34,499 nt of DNA from Lachnospiraceae bacterium (GTDB taxonomy: Bacteria; Bacillota; Clostridia; Lachnospirales; Lachnospiraceae): assembly GCA_029063085.1 (NCBI GenBank), contig JAIDOW010000090.1, positions 1 through 34,499 on the forward strand. Direction: 5' to 3'. The position numbers and the translations under genes were made by a program. The notes under the pieces were generated by a model, which saw only the letters and a list, made by a program, of their open reading frames with translations, was not told where the DNA came from and made no database searches. This document shows positions 8,302-17,166 of the stretch, piece after piece. Numbering within the stretch: the first letter of the stretch is position 1; each line of letters starts with the position of its first letter.

Positions 8302-10254
8302 ATGACAAAGGAAAATGAATCTTTAGTTTTCACTAATGACAAATGTATTGGGTGCAATAAGTGTATCAGTGTATGCAGCTGCACCGGTGCATGTGTCTCC
8401 CGTGAAGTAGACGGTATAAACCGTATTGACGTTGACGGCAGCAAATGTGTTGCCTGCGGTGCCTGTTTTGATGTCTGTGAGCATGGTGCCAGAGAATACC
8501 GGGATGATACGGAACGATTTTTTGAAGATTTGAAACGAGGTGAACCCATTTCTATCCTGATTGCTCCGGCATTTAAGGCAAATTATCCAAAGGAATATGA
8601 GAGTGTACTCGGAGGCTTAAAAAAGCTTGGCGTGAACCGCATGATCAGCGTTTCTTTCGGTGCTGACATTACAACCTGGGGCTATCTTAACTATGTAAAA
8701 AAACATAAATTTTTAGGAGGTATTTCCCAGCCTTGTCCCGCAGTGGTAGGTTATATAGAACGCAATCTGCCGGAATTATTGCCAAAGCTTTTTCCTGTAC
8801 AAAGTCCAATGATGTGTGCTGCTATTTATGCAAAGAAGGAAATGGGAATCCGGGACAAGCTTGCATTTATCAGCCCTTGCATTGCAAAGAAAATGGAGAT
8901 TGATGATCCCAATAATAAAGGCTATATTTCTTATAATGTAACCTTTGACCATTTAATGAAATACATTCATGAACATCCTGTTTCCGGTGAATTACAATCA
9001 GATGAAATCGAATATGGTCTGGGTTCCATTTATCCTATGCCCGGTGGACTCAAAGAAAATGTATACTGGTTTCTCGGTGAAAGTGTATTTATCCGCCAGA
9101 TAGAAGGCGAAAAACATATGTATCATTATCTGGAGCAGAATAAAGAACGGATTGCCGAAAGCAAAACACCTTATCTCTTTATTGATGCCCTCAACTGTTC
9201 CTCCGGCTGTATTTACGGAACCGGCTGTGAAGCCGAAAAAGGAAAGACAGACGATCCTCTCTGTAATCTCCTCTCAATCCGTGAAGCATCCAAAAAAGAT
9301 AACCGCCGGAGTGCATGGTCCAAAAAACTCACGCCGGAACAGCGTTTAAAACAGTTAAACCAGCAGTTCCATAACCTTAACTTAGAAGATTATCTTCGCT
9401 CCTACACGGATCGTTCTACGGAATGTACCTATCAAAAACCAACGGTCGCTGAGCGAAATACCATATTTGAAGAAATGAACAAATACACACAGACAGAACG
9501 TACCATCAACTGCTCCTGCTGTGGTTATGATTCCTGTATGCAGATGGCTGATGCCATTTTCAACGGCTTCAACCAGAAAACAAACTGCATCTACTATATT
9601 AAAAAGGAAGTGGAAGCTCAAAAAGAAATGGCTGAAACGTTAGCCTCCCAATTAGAGACTGACAAGCAGATCATTGAAAACCAGCATCAGCTGATCATCA
9701 ATACCATTCAGGGTATCAATGAGGAATTCACAAACCTCTACCGTTCCGTAGATGATATGGCAGCAAGAAATGAAAGCAATGCGGCAGAAAGTTCCGAGAT
9801 TTCTCAACATATAACAAATGTAACTTATTTCTGTGAGGAATTATCGCAATCTATGACTGAAATCAGCTCTTTTCTGGATGAGTTATCACAGAACAATGCA
9901 GAAGTTGTCAGCATCGCCGCCCAGACCAATATGCTTGCTCTAAATGCCAGTATTGAGGCCGCCCGTGCCGGGGAAAGCGGAAGAGGATTTGCGGTAGTTG
10001 CCGGGGAAATCAATAATCTCGCCAGCGAATCCAGGGAAACTGCCAACCGCAGTAACCAAAGCCAGGAAAAGATTATGAATTCCGTAGGCACAATCTTGGA
10101 GGACACCCAAAAGCTCCATGAGATTATAGATGCAGTAAATGGAAGAACTGTAAATCTTGCAGCCTCCAGCGAAGAAATTGCAGCTTCTGTCACCAGCATC
10201 CTCCACACTGCAAACGAGATCAAAGAAAAACTGAACGCATTAGGCGACTCGTAA
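8302..10254 (+). CDS. Sensory [FeFe]-hydrogenase-like / chemoreceptor signalling fusion
   Basis: 650 residues. Two 4Fe-4S ferredoxin motifs lie at about 15-31 ([17 protein letters not shown]) and 49-60 ([11 protein letters not shown]). Residues 80-320 are an iron-only hydrogenase domain with altered H-cluster loops: SQPCPA (Cys145), [10 protein letters not shown] (Cys193) and [12 protein letters not shown] (Cys299, 303, 309), unlike the catalytic TSCCPxW form. A further Fe-S motif, CSCCGYDSC, lies at 404-412. A coiled coil leads to a methyl-accepting signalling hairpin at about 535-572 ([17 protein letters not shown]). There is no membrane segment, so the protein is cytosolic. Such sensory-type hydrogenases are proposed to sense H2 or redox state and pass the signal to an output domain, here the CheA-binding tip. 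The gene is monocistronic, between a divergent oxidoreductase operon and a strong terminator. The sensing role is inference. Confidence 0.88.
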   Translation: MTKENESLVFTNDKCIGCNKCISVCSCTGACVSREVDGINRIDVDGSKCVACGACFDVCEHGAREYRDDTERFFEDLKRGEPISILIAPAFKANYPKEYESVLGGLKKLGVNRMISVSFGADITTWGYLNYVKKHKFLGGISQPCPAVVGYIERNLPELLPKLFPVQSPMMCAAIYAKKEMGIRDKLAFISPCIAKKMEIDDPNNKGYISYNVTFDHLMKYIHEHPVSGELQSDEIEYGLGSIYPMPGGLKENVYWFLGESVFIRQIEGEKHMYHYLEQNKERIAESKTPYLFIDALNCSSGCIYGTGCEAEKGKTDDPLCNLLSIREASKKDNRRSAWSKKLTPEQRLKQLNQQFHNLNLEDYLRSYTDRSTECTYQKPTVAERNTIFEEMNKYTQTERTINCSCCGYDSCMQMADAIFNGFNQKTNCIYYIKKEVEAQKEMAETLASQLETDKQIIENQHQLIINTIQGINEEFTNLYRSVDDMAARNESNAAESSEISQHITNVTYFCEELSQSMTEISSFLDELSQNNAEVVSIAAQTNMLALNASIEAARAGESGRGFAVVAGEINNLASESRETANRSNQSQEKIMNSVGTILEDTQKLHEIIDAVNGRTVNLAASSEEIAASVTSILHTANEIKEKLNALGDS

Positions 10255-10264
10255 AAATAAAGTA

Positions 10265-10307
10265 ACTGCCGCAAAAGAATATTTTTCTTAATGCGGCAGT
10301 CATTTTT
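10265..10307. terminator. Bidirectional terminator between convergent genes
   Basis: A 9-bp stem (ACTGCCGCA with TGCGGCAGT, 10265-10273 and 10292-10300) is followed by a T-rich stretch on the plus strand and preceded by A-rich sequence. It serves the hydrogenase-MCP gene and probably the convergent NYN gene. Confidence 0.85.
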
Positions 10308-11315
10308 CTAATATATCGTAAATCCTATTTCTTCTAAAAAAGAACTCAATTTTTTGTATCCGTAATTTTTATAATTGAACTCTGGAAACTGACTATGCAG
10401 ACGCCTGCCCAGAGCAGCTACTTCATGCTCTCCTATCACCTTTTTCGGAAACAGATCAATGATAAACCGACATACATTCTCTAACTCGGTATTTCTCCTG
10501 CCAGAAACAACATACGTATGTTTCCCGTCCTGATACACCTCAAATTTGGTTTCCTTATCAATCAATTCCCGGATAGTCTTATACCCATAATCTTCTTCAT
10601 CAAATCCCGGATATCTCAATTGAATACGGCTTTTAATCCCGCCCAGATCAGCATACTTGCCTGCATTTTCATCCTGCTGTACCAGTTCATTCAAAGCCAT
10701 CTTGATATTTTTTAACGGCTCTTTCTTTTTCCGGGATTCCTTTTTTCCTGACTCTTTTTTTCCTTTTCCAAATACCTTTTTAATTTCTTTTTTGCCATTA
10801 TCGGCATGATTATCATTCAAGGAATGACTGTCCTTTTTCTTTTTATCAGATTTTCTGTCAGTCTTTTTCTCCTCTGAGCCTCCCAGATTTTCAAGTTCAT
10901 AATAACTGCTGCATGCTTTTCTCAGTCTGGGTGAAGCATCCGACTTACCGATTCCGATTACTTCAATTGTCTCTTTCCTGATTCTCTCTACAAGACTCGT
11001 AAAATCCCCATCGGATGTAACAATACAAAAAATATCAGCCGGATTTTCTTTATGTAAAAAGTCCATGGCATCAATAACTAATGCTATATCCGCTGCATTC
11101 TTGCCTGCTTTGGTAGTATCCGCCTGATACCTCTGGAGATTATGTACAACTGCTTTGCTGTTCCATTTTTTTGTATTATCATTATCCAGAAAATCACCAT
11201 AAATCTGGGCACTAATGATATCCCCCTGCTGTTCCAGGTAATGTATAATATTGTCCGCATATTTTGCACTGGTATTTTCTGCATCTATTAATAATACAAT
11301 CTTCTTCTCATCCAT
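10308..11315 (-). CDS. NYN (PIN-like) ribonuclease with two OST-HTH/LOTUS domains
   Basis: About 335 residues. Residues 1-143 are a NYN/LabA-type PIN-like domain with acidic residues expected for metal-dependent RNase activity (LLIDAEN, Asp11; ADIALVIDAMD, Asp76; VTSDGDF, Asp102/104). Residues 145-200 are a Lys-rich linker. Two OST-HTH/LOTUS domains follow, at about 203-268 (ending FEVYQDGKHTYVV) and 276-335 (FPEFNYKNYGYKKLSSFLE). In other organisms the LOTUS fold binds RNA or partner proteins. Start choice: the frame extends to 11348, but the ATG at 11315 begins the conserved domain and has GGGAT 8-10 nt upstream. Both sites are weak. The target RNA is unknown. The gene stands alone. Confidence 0.85.
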   Translation of the reverse strand: MDEKKIVLLIDAENTSAKYADNIIHYLEQQGDIISAQIYGDFLDNDNTKKWNSKAVVHNLQRYQADTTKAGKNAADIALVIDAMDFLHKENPADIFCIVTSDGDFTSLVERIRKETIEVIGIGKSDASPRLRKACSSYYELENLGGSEEKKTDRKSDKKKKDSHSLNDNHADNGKKEIKKVFGKGKKESGKKESRKKKEPLKNIKMALNELVQQDENAGKYADLGGIKSRIQLRYPGFDEEDYGYKTIRELIDKETKFEVYQDGKHTYVVSGRRNTELENVCRFIIDLFPKKVIGEHEVAALGRRLHSQFPEFNYKNYGYKKLSSFLEEIGFTIY

Positions 11316-11494
11316 AATTTTATCCCGACAAACAATATTTCCCAACATAATTCCAATGTATGGAAATACTATATTTCCTTCCTCACCACGCTCATTTTTA
11401 TCCTGCCCTTATAATTCATTTTTCCTGATTTTACCATTTCGCAGAATAAATCATATGTATTATACTATACAACTACCTTTTTATGCAAGCAAAT

Positions 11495-11541
11495 GGAGCT
11501 GCTGCATTAAAGATTTCTTTTTCCTTTAATGCAACAGCCCC
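11495..11541. other. 18-bp hairpin without a U-tract
   Basis: An inverted repeat with two mismatched positions (11495-11512 with 11524-11541) and an 11-nt T-rich loop, in the gap between the SCP2 gene (upstream on the minus strand) and the NYN gene. No run of T follows the stem on either strand, so it is a poor intrinsic terminator. It could be an RNA-processing or stabilising structure, or an old terminator. Confidence 0.6.
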
Positions 11542-11602
11542 ATCCAAAATCATACATCAATTATCTATGAATCTGGAAAACAGCAATTGTTTCCATTTGC
11601 AA

Positions 11603-11923
11603 TTATTTCATCAACTCTTTGATTTTCAGAGCCTTATCAATATTGCCTTCCACCTTCAGCTTCCCAAAAGTGAAAGCTTTTACAGGATCTAATTCGCCTG
11701 AAATAATCTTGAACAGATTATCTGCCGAACAGATAAACAGTGCATCTCTGTCAAAGTATTCATATGGCTCAATAGATAACTTACCATCCTTTACCTCTGC
11801 ATAAAAGGCACCTTCACCTTCTCCCGTAATATTAAACTGATATGCCAAATGTTCTTTTACTTTACTTACATCTGCATCCTTGAACATATCCTTAAATTTT
11901 GTAAAAACCTCATCGTATGTCAT
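11603..11923 (-). CDS. SCP2 sterol-binding domain protein
   Basis: A 106-residue single-domain protein with the SCP2 pattern: an amphipathic N-terminus (FTKFKDMFKD), central beta strands (YQFNITGEGEGAFYAEVKDG) and the C-terminal DPVKAFTFGKLKVEGNIDKAL. The fold binds hydrophobic ligands such as fatty acyl groups. In Clostridia the ligand and partner are unknown. AGGAGG lies 9 nt before the ATG. It is probably monocistronic. Confidence 0.88.
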   Translation of the reverse strand: MTYDEVFTKFKDMFKDADVSKVKEHLAYQFNITGEGEGAFYAEVKDGKLSIEPYEYFDRDALFICSADNLFKIISGELDPVKAFTFGKLKVEGNIDKALKIKELMK

Positions 11924-12049
11924 AGTCTTATACCTCCTTCGAAACGATTAAACGCTCATTTTGTCGAAATATATGTTTAATCAACCTTAATTATATAACC
12001 GTCTATCATTTTATCATGATATCCATTAGGATTCAAGACTATATTTATT

Positions 12050-14035
12050 TTATTTGATTACTGCTGTTTTAACTGAAGTAAAACTTCCATACAATTTTTT
12101 CTTGCCGGATGTTTTGTATGGACGCATTTTCACATAATATGTCTTAGCTGCCAGCTTCTTGCTATAAGAAGTTTTTGTGCCCTTTGAAATGGTTGCCAGC
12201 TTCTTATATTTACCATCCTTGCTGGTTGAATAATAAATTTCATAACCATTCGCTGCACTGTTTTTCTTCCATTTCACCGTTAATTTCTTACCGCCCGATA
12301 CCTTAAAATTCCCTACCTTAGACGGTCCTACAGTAACCTTGCACTTCAATGTCTTTTTCTTGGCACCACCCATAAAGGTTGCGGAAATTGTCGCAGTACC
12401 ATAAGATTTTCCTTTCACTGCTCCCTTGCTGTTTACTGATGCAACCTTACTATTGGAAGACTTCCAGGTAACCTTTCGATACACGTTCGCTGCACTCTTT
12501 AAAGACAGCTTCTGGGAAGAGCCCTTCGATACGCCAAGGCTGGAACCACTTAATTTAAAATTGGATTTCACCCTTGTCACATCCGTATATGCTTTAATTC
12601 TTGTATTCGCACTTAACTCCGTGCTAACATCATACCACTTTCCACGCACTTTCATAAAAGACTGGTTTTTCCCTGTGTTAGAAATAAAGCTAATCCAATT
12701 ATTCCGGTAAGAAGCATCCATTCCAACATAAGCATTACTTCCTGATGACTCCGTCACCCTCACTAATATGGCAAAATTCTCTCCCGCCGTTAATGATACA
12801 GGTTTGGGCAGTGTAATCGTCTGAAATCCTGCATCCTTAAGTGTACCTTTCGCAGATAATGCCTTTGTTCCACTTGTAGGTTTACTTGAACTGGTCAATC
12901 CTGTATATACCTGAACCTCATAAGAAGTATTGGCTGAAAGCAGATAAACTCCAATCGCTTTTAACTCCTCGTTATAACCGGAAGCCCCCTTCGCTTTAAA
13001 CACATTTGCATACCATTCAGCCCCTTTATAGCTATATGCCGGATTGGCAGTACCGTCATGCTGATAATTATTATCATACTGTTCTGCTGCTGTCACTGCC
13101 TCAAATGCAATGAATTCAGATAATGACCGGTCCTCATAGGACACATAATTATATCCCTTATCCAGATATTTTTCCGTTGTGCCATAGCTGTTTTTTACGA
13201 TCCAGGCTCCGTTTGATGACGGTTTATTGACGAAATTATTTCTGGAATAATTATCATCCCATCCCACGATCGCAACAGCGTGATTACCATTCTCCTCTGT
13301 ACAGTTATAGGACGCATTATCATAATTAAGATATTTTGCATCCATATAAATTCCACAGGCTACTGCACCGTGGTCTAAAATAGCCTGCTTAACCGTTGTC
13401 ACGGAACGGTTGAGATTTCTTACATCATAATCATATAAATATACATTCTTTATTGAATAATCTGATGCATAACACAGAGAAGGTGACGGCTTCGTAAGAT
13501 ATGGTGATTTGCTCTCTGTTGTCACCCCTGCCCACGTTGCAAGTGCCAATGCCGTTCCCTGAAGGGTTCCACCAGCTTGTAGATAATCCCCCCTAGTTGT
13601 CAGATTATAATCCCCTGCTGTATATCCCAATTTATCTGTCTGCCTGTTATAAAAGAAATATGCCAGCTGGTTTTCGGACAAGTCAATTGCACTGGTCGCC
13701 CTTCCGTTTTTGATCAGATTACTCTCTATTGCTGCTATGGAAGAAAAAGCCCAACAGCTTTCATATGCTCCCTGATCCTTTACCGGTGTCACCCAGCCCT
13801 GCTCTCTGGCATCAAATCTGGTGGGTAACGCAGCACCTCTTTTTACAATTTCATCACTGTCGGAATTATATATCTTGGCAGGCTCCAGCCAGTTTTCACT
13901 GACAACAAACGGTGATTCGGTCTTCGCATAGACCCCTGACATTCCGGTGCCACCGCTTAACATACTTATTCCCAAGATACTTACCAGAGCTGCTGCACAT
14001 AGCTTTTTCACTCTGGAAAAAAGTTGTTTCTTCAT
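12050..14035 (-). CDS. Secreted C1 (papain-like) cysteine protease with Ig-like and FN3 domains
   Basis: 661 residues. A signal peptide spans 1-37 (KK start, hydrophobic core, cleavage likely after VYA). The C1 peptidase domain (about 65-300) has oxyanion Gln88 and nucleophile Cys94 in VKDQGAYESCWAFSS, His252 in GNHAVAIVGWDD and Asn282 in WIVKNSYG: a complete catalytic set. Residues 305-490 match the lectin-like domain seen in clostridial C1 peptidases. A BIG2-like repeat (493-568, SSNSKVASVNSKGAVKG) and a Lys-rich FN3-like repeat (570-660) follow. There is no LPxTG anchor, so the protein is released or held by charge to the wall. No long propeptide is visible between the signal and the catalytic core. 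Likely substrates are host or dietary proteins (inference). The ATG follows AGGAGG, and a good promoter lies about 107 bp upstream. Confidence 0.93.
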   Translation of the reverse strand: MKKQLFSRVKKLCAAALVSILGISMLSGGTGMSGVYAKTESPFVVSENWLEPAKIYNSDSDEIVKRGAALPTRFDAREQGWVTPVKDQGAYESCWAFSSIAAIESNLIKNGRATSAIDLSENQLAYFFYNRQTDKLGYTAGDYNLTTRGDYLQAGGTLQGTALALATWAGVTTESKSPYLTKPSPSLCYASDYSIKNVYLYDYDVRNLNRSVTTVKQAILDHGAVACGIYMDAKYLNYDNASYNCTEENGNHAVAIVGWDDNYSRNNFVNKPSSNGAWIVKNSYGTTEKYLDKGYNYVSYEDRSLSEFIAFEAVTAAEQYDNNYQHDGTANPAYSYKGAEWYANVFKAKGASGYNEELKAIGVYLLSANTSYEVQVYTGLTSSSKPTSGTKALSAKGTLKDAGFQTITLPKPVSLTAGENFAILVRVTESSGSNAYVGMDASYRNNWISFISNTGKNQSFMKVRGKWYDVSTELSANTRIKAYTDVTRVKSNFKLSGSSLGVSKGSSQKLSLKSAANVYRKVTWKSSNSKVASVNSKGAVKGKSYGTATISATFMGGAKKKTLKCKVTVGPSKVGNFKVSGGKKLTVKWKKNSAANGYEIYYSTSKDGKYKKLATISKGTKTSYSKKLAAKTYYVKMRPYKTSGKKKLYGSFTSVKTAVIK

Positions 14036-14141
14036 CCTATATCCTCCTTATGATTATGTAGCACTAGGCATTTCACTATATCACCATATTGAATGTATAA
14101 AGCAAATGATGTAGCATCCTGCACTATCAATAATAACTTTT

Positions 14142-14170
14142 ATTATATCGGTTATTTCAATTTTAATCAA
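14142..14170 (-). promoter_or_regulatory. Promoter of the secreted protease
   Basis: On the minus strand TTGATT (14165-14170), 17 bp, TATAAT (14142-14147). It implies a roughly 100-nt leader before the protease start. Confidence 0.65.
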
Positions 14171-14233
14171 TGCAGATTTTTTTGTATATTTTCCCTTTGG
14201 TGCAGCGACTTGTAATCCGGTCCTATTCCCTGC

Positions 14234-15700
14234 CTAAAGCCGCTTTTCAATCTCTTTTATCAAAATCTTTAATGCTTTTACCCTTGCATACTTTTTATCA
14301 TTAGATTCCAGCACATGCCAGGGTGCAAAAGTAGTACTGGTCTTTTGCAGCATTTCGTCTACTGCGTCTTCATAAAGATCCCATTTTTCCCGGTTGCGCC
14401 AGTCTTCATCCGTAATCTTCCACTGCTTTTCCGGTGTATTCTGACGAAGCGTAAAACGCTCTAGCTGGGTTTCTTTATCAATCTGTACCCAGAACTTTAT
14501 CACTACTGCCCCCCAGTCAGAAAGTTCTTTTTCAAATTCATTGATCTCGTTATAGGCACGCTGCCAGTCATTTTCACCGCAAAATCCTTCCAGCCGCTCT
14601 ACCATCACGCGTCCATACCATGTACGGTCAAAAATGGCAATATGTCCGTCTTTGGGCAGACGATTCCAAAAACGCCACAAATAATGTCTCGCCTTCTCAT
14701 GGGGCTCAGGACTGGCAATCGGATGTACTTCATAACCTCTCGGATCCAAAGCTGCGGCAATCCGCTTGATATTGCCTCCTTTTCCCGCAGCGTCCCATCC
14801 CTCATAAGCGATGACAACCGGTATCTTTTTGCGGTACAATTCATTATGTAATTGCCGGAGCCTTTTCTGACATGCCTTAAGCTGCTGATCATATTCTTCT
14901 TCTGACAGTTCTTTGTCCAAAGGAATCTCCGACAGTCTGGGTATTGCTTTTAGTGGGAATATATTCTGTAAAATCGGAACGGCAAGGGAACTGTTCATTA
15001 ATGCCGTATCAATACCGCTGATCAATATCTCCAGCATCTGCAATTCCGCCCATTTTTTACTTTTCGAATCAATCAGATACCAGGGTGCCATGGAATGGTT
15101 CGTATCAAAAAGATACTGGTCATATACTGTCAGGCATTTGTCATAATTTTTGTTCTGCCATAAATCATCCTCTCCGACACGCCATCTGGTATTTTTATCT
15201 TCTAATAAACCTTCTATCCTTTTCTTTTGTTCCTTTTCATCAATATGAAAGAAAAACTTCATCACAAGATATCCGTTATCCGTAAGCTGCCGTTCAAAAT
15301 TCTTAATACTTACCACACGTTCTTTATACTGGTTTTCTGTGATATTTCCGTGTAAATATGCCCTTGTGACTTCATCCATCCAGCCACCGTCAAAAAACAT
15401 AAACTTCCCTGCCTGCGGTATTTTTACAAAATGACGGTATAAAAATGGTTTTCTCAGTTCCTCTTCCGTGGGCTGCTTCATCGCTGCTACCTTAAAAAAA
15501 CGAGGGTCCATATTTTTAATCACTTTTCCCAGTATACTTCCTTTACCGGCAGCACCCCAGCCCTCTAACAAAATCAATACAGGCAGATTTCTCTCTTTAA
15601 TAGTCATCTGTCTGGCAGCAAGCCTCACCCTCGCTTCTTTTAATCGTTTTTCAAGTTCTTCCTCTTCCGGTTTTTCTCCTTTACACCATTCTTTCAGCAT
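14234..15700 (-). CDS. pap: Polyphosphate:AMP phosphotransferase (two PPK2 domains)
   Basis: About 488 residues with two tandem PPK2 domains. The first P-loop is EGWGAAGKGS and the second EGWDAAGKGGN, about 250 residues apart. The second domain keeps the full family signature (FDRTWYGRVMVER, then APWHVLESND), whereas the first has FDGGWMDEV in place of FDRSWY. This is the known architecture of class II PPK2 enzymes, which phosphorylate AMP to ADP using polyphosphate; only the C-terminal half is expected to be catalytic. Start choice: two ATGs lie 6 nt apart (15706 and 15700). The second has AGGAG at about 9 nt, whereas the first would have only 3 nt. A TATAAT at 15776-15781 (minus strand) may be the -10. 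No ppk1 is in this window. Confidence 0.88.
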   Translation of the reverse strand: MLKEWCKGEKPEEEELEKRLKEARVRLAARQMTIKERNLPVLILLEGWGAAGKGSILGKVIKNMDPRFFKVAAMKQPTEEELRKPFLYRHFVKIPQAGKFMFFDGGWMDEVTRAYLHGNITENQYKERVVSIKNFERQLTDNGYLVMKFFFHIDEKEQKKRIEGLLEDKNTRWRVGEDDLWQNKNYDKCLTVYDQYLFDTNHSMAPWYLIDSKSKKWAELQMLEILISGIDTALMNSSLAVPILQNIFPLKAIPRLSEIPLDKELSEEEYDQQLKACQKRLRQLHNELYRKKIPVVIAYEGWDAAGKGGNIKRIAAALDPRGYEVHPIASPEPHEKARHYLWRFWNRLPKDGHIAIFDRTWYGRVMVERLEGFCGENDWQRAYNEINEFEKELSDWGAVVIKFWVQIDKETQLERFTLRQNTPEKQWKITDEDWRNREKWDLYEDAVDEMLQKTSTTFAPWHVLESNDKKYARVKALKILIKEIEKRL

Positions 15701-15851
15701 ATACATCCTCTCCTTTCATAATAAATTTATGCTTAGGTAATTACAAAACCCGAAAAGCTATCGTTTATTATTGATATTATATCTCATAAACCACTGTTTT
15801 TCTACATATTTTTATAATATAAAAGGAGAAAATCTATTGTATTTAACATTA

Positions 15852-15880
15852 AAAACCGTAAGATTCAGCAGTACCGTTTT
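15852..15880 (-). terminator. Possible terminator after the second Gfo/Idh gene
   Basis: On the minus strand AAAACGGTA pairs with TACGGTTTT with one G-G mismatch, ending in a short T run, 14 bp after the stop codon. The stem is weak. Confidence 0.35.
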
Positions 15881-15893
15881 GCAGACAATCATC

Positions 15894-16916
15894 TCACTCA
15901 CAAGGGTATTTCATGCCCCACTCTTCCCGAATCCGGTCCAAGAGCTTCATCACCCGCAATGTCTCACTATGGGGCATCTCTTCACATTCCGTTTTTCCTT
16001 CCTCTAACGCCTTCATGCAGGAAAGTACTTCATATTCATATCCGTTTATCTGTTCCGGTACTTTATGGCAGGCAATCATTTGATGCTCCAAATCAAATAT
16101 ACAGATTTTTTCACAGTTATTGATATTATGCACCTCAATATAGCCTTTCTCTCCGTAAATGATTCCCAGGCGGTCCGTTGCAGACAGCATACTGCTGTGG
16201 AGAACCGCCATTTTCCCATCCTCAAATACCAAAGTAACACTGTTCAGCCAATCTAATCCTTTGGGTGATAAGACTGCTGTGGTGTCAATCTTCTTTATCT
16301 CTTTGCGAAATACCATCAATGCAAAATTGATCGGATATACACCTACATCCAGTAAGGCGCCTCCTGCCAGTTCAGGATTTTGCAGACGCTCTTTTTTTGC
16401 CATTGCATAACCCAGATTTGCTGTTAACGAAATTGGTTCCCCAATCATTCCGCTGGCAATGATATCATCTATCATTTTCCTGCTCGGCATATATCTTGTC
16501 CAGATTGCTTCCGCCAATAAAAGCTTATTCTCTCTTGCAAGGTTTATCAATACTTCTGCCTGCTTTGCATTTACAGTAAATGCTTTTTCTAACAGAACGT
16601 TTTTACCATGTTCCAAACACATTTTGGCATGACAGTAATGATGGGAATGGGGTGAGGCAACATACACAAGTTCTACGTCTTCATCCTCCAGCATCTCTTC
16701 ATATGAGCCATAAGCCTTCTCGAACCCCCATTGCTTTGCAAACTCTTTTGCACGTTCATAATCCCTGGATGCAACTGCATAAAGTTCCAACTGCATTTCT
16801 TCTACTGGCTGCTGCCCTCCTTTTGTCCTTCTTAAATCTAACCCCTTCTTCAACTCTGCTACTGCTTTTGCCATGCTCTGGGCAATTTTTCCCGGTGCTA
16901 AAATTGCAAATTTCAT
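15894..16916 (-). CDS. Gfo/Idh/MocA family oxidoreductase
   Basis: About 340 residues. An N-terminal Rossmann segment (FAILAPGKIAQSMAKAV) is followed by VYVASPHSHHYCHAKMCLEHGK, the NAD(P)/substrate loop NVLLEKAFTVNA, and the C-terminal domain (GGALLDVGVYPINFALMVF). It belongs to the same superfamily as 7027-8013 but is a distinct paralogue, closer to trans-dihydrobenzenediol dehydrogenase-like members (EKAF in place of EKPV). The frame runs on to 17222, but GGAGGA 6-7 nt before the ATG at 16916 and the start of the domain fix the start; the extension overlaps carB and its promoter. It is transcribed divergently from carB. The substrate is unknown. Confidence 0.88.
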   Translation of the reverse strand: MKFAILAPGKIAQSMAKAVAELKKGLDLRRTKGGQQPVEEMQLELYAVASRDYERAKEFAKQWGFEKAYGSYEEMLEDEDVELVYVASPHSHHYCHAKMCLEHGKNVLLEKAFTVNAKQAEVLINLARENKLLLAEAIWTRYMPSRKMIDDIIASGMIGEPISLTANLGYAMAKKERLQNPELAGGALLDVGVYPINFALMVFRKEIKKIDTTAVLSPKGLDWLNSVTLVFEDGKMAVLHSSMLSATDRLGIIYGEKGYIEVHNINNCEKICIFDLEHQMIACHKVPEQINGYEYEVLSCMKALEEGKTECEEMPHSETLRVMKLLDRIREEWGMKYPCE

Positions 16917-17109
16917 AAAATTCCTCCTTTTCCCATCATAACTAAATTGTTTTACAGTCACTATATAATTTCGGGTATTTCCAATGCCATAAACGCATAA
17001 TAAATATGATAATATTCCATTATCAGTGTACAACATAACCACTATACAATAACATATACATATAATCCATATTTTCCTTAAAAAATTTAAATTCCCACCC
17101 AAAAAACCC

Positions 17110-17137
17110 TTGTGCTTTTTTCCATTTCCTATATAAT
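17110..17137 (+). promoter_or_regulatory. carB promoter
   Basis: TTGTGC (17110-17115), 16 bp, TATAAT (17132-17137), followed by AAAGGAGG (17151-17158) and the ATG at 17167. The leader is short (about 23 nt), leaving no room for a PyrR attenuator or riboswitch. Confidence 0.7.
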
Positions 17138-17166
17138 ACTCTATAGAATTAAAGGAGGACATTTTT

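Noticed and set aside
9382-10274. Minus-strand frames inside the hydrogenase-MCP gene
   Set aside because: They are antisense shadows without ribosome binding sites or recognisable domains.
12001-12049. Small inverted repeat TATCAT/ATGATA after the secreted protease
   Set aside because: Six base pairs of A/T sequence without a T-tract on the protease strand; not a credible terminator.
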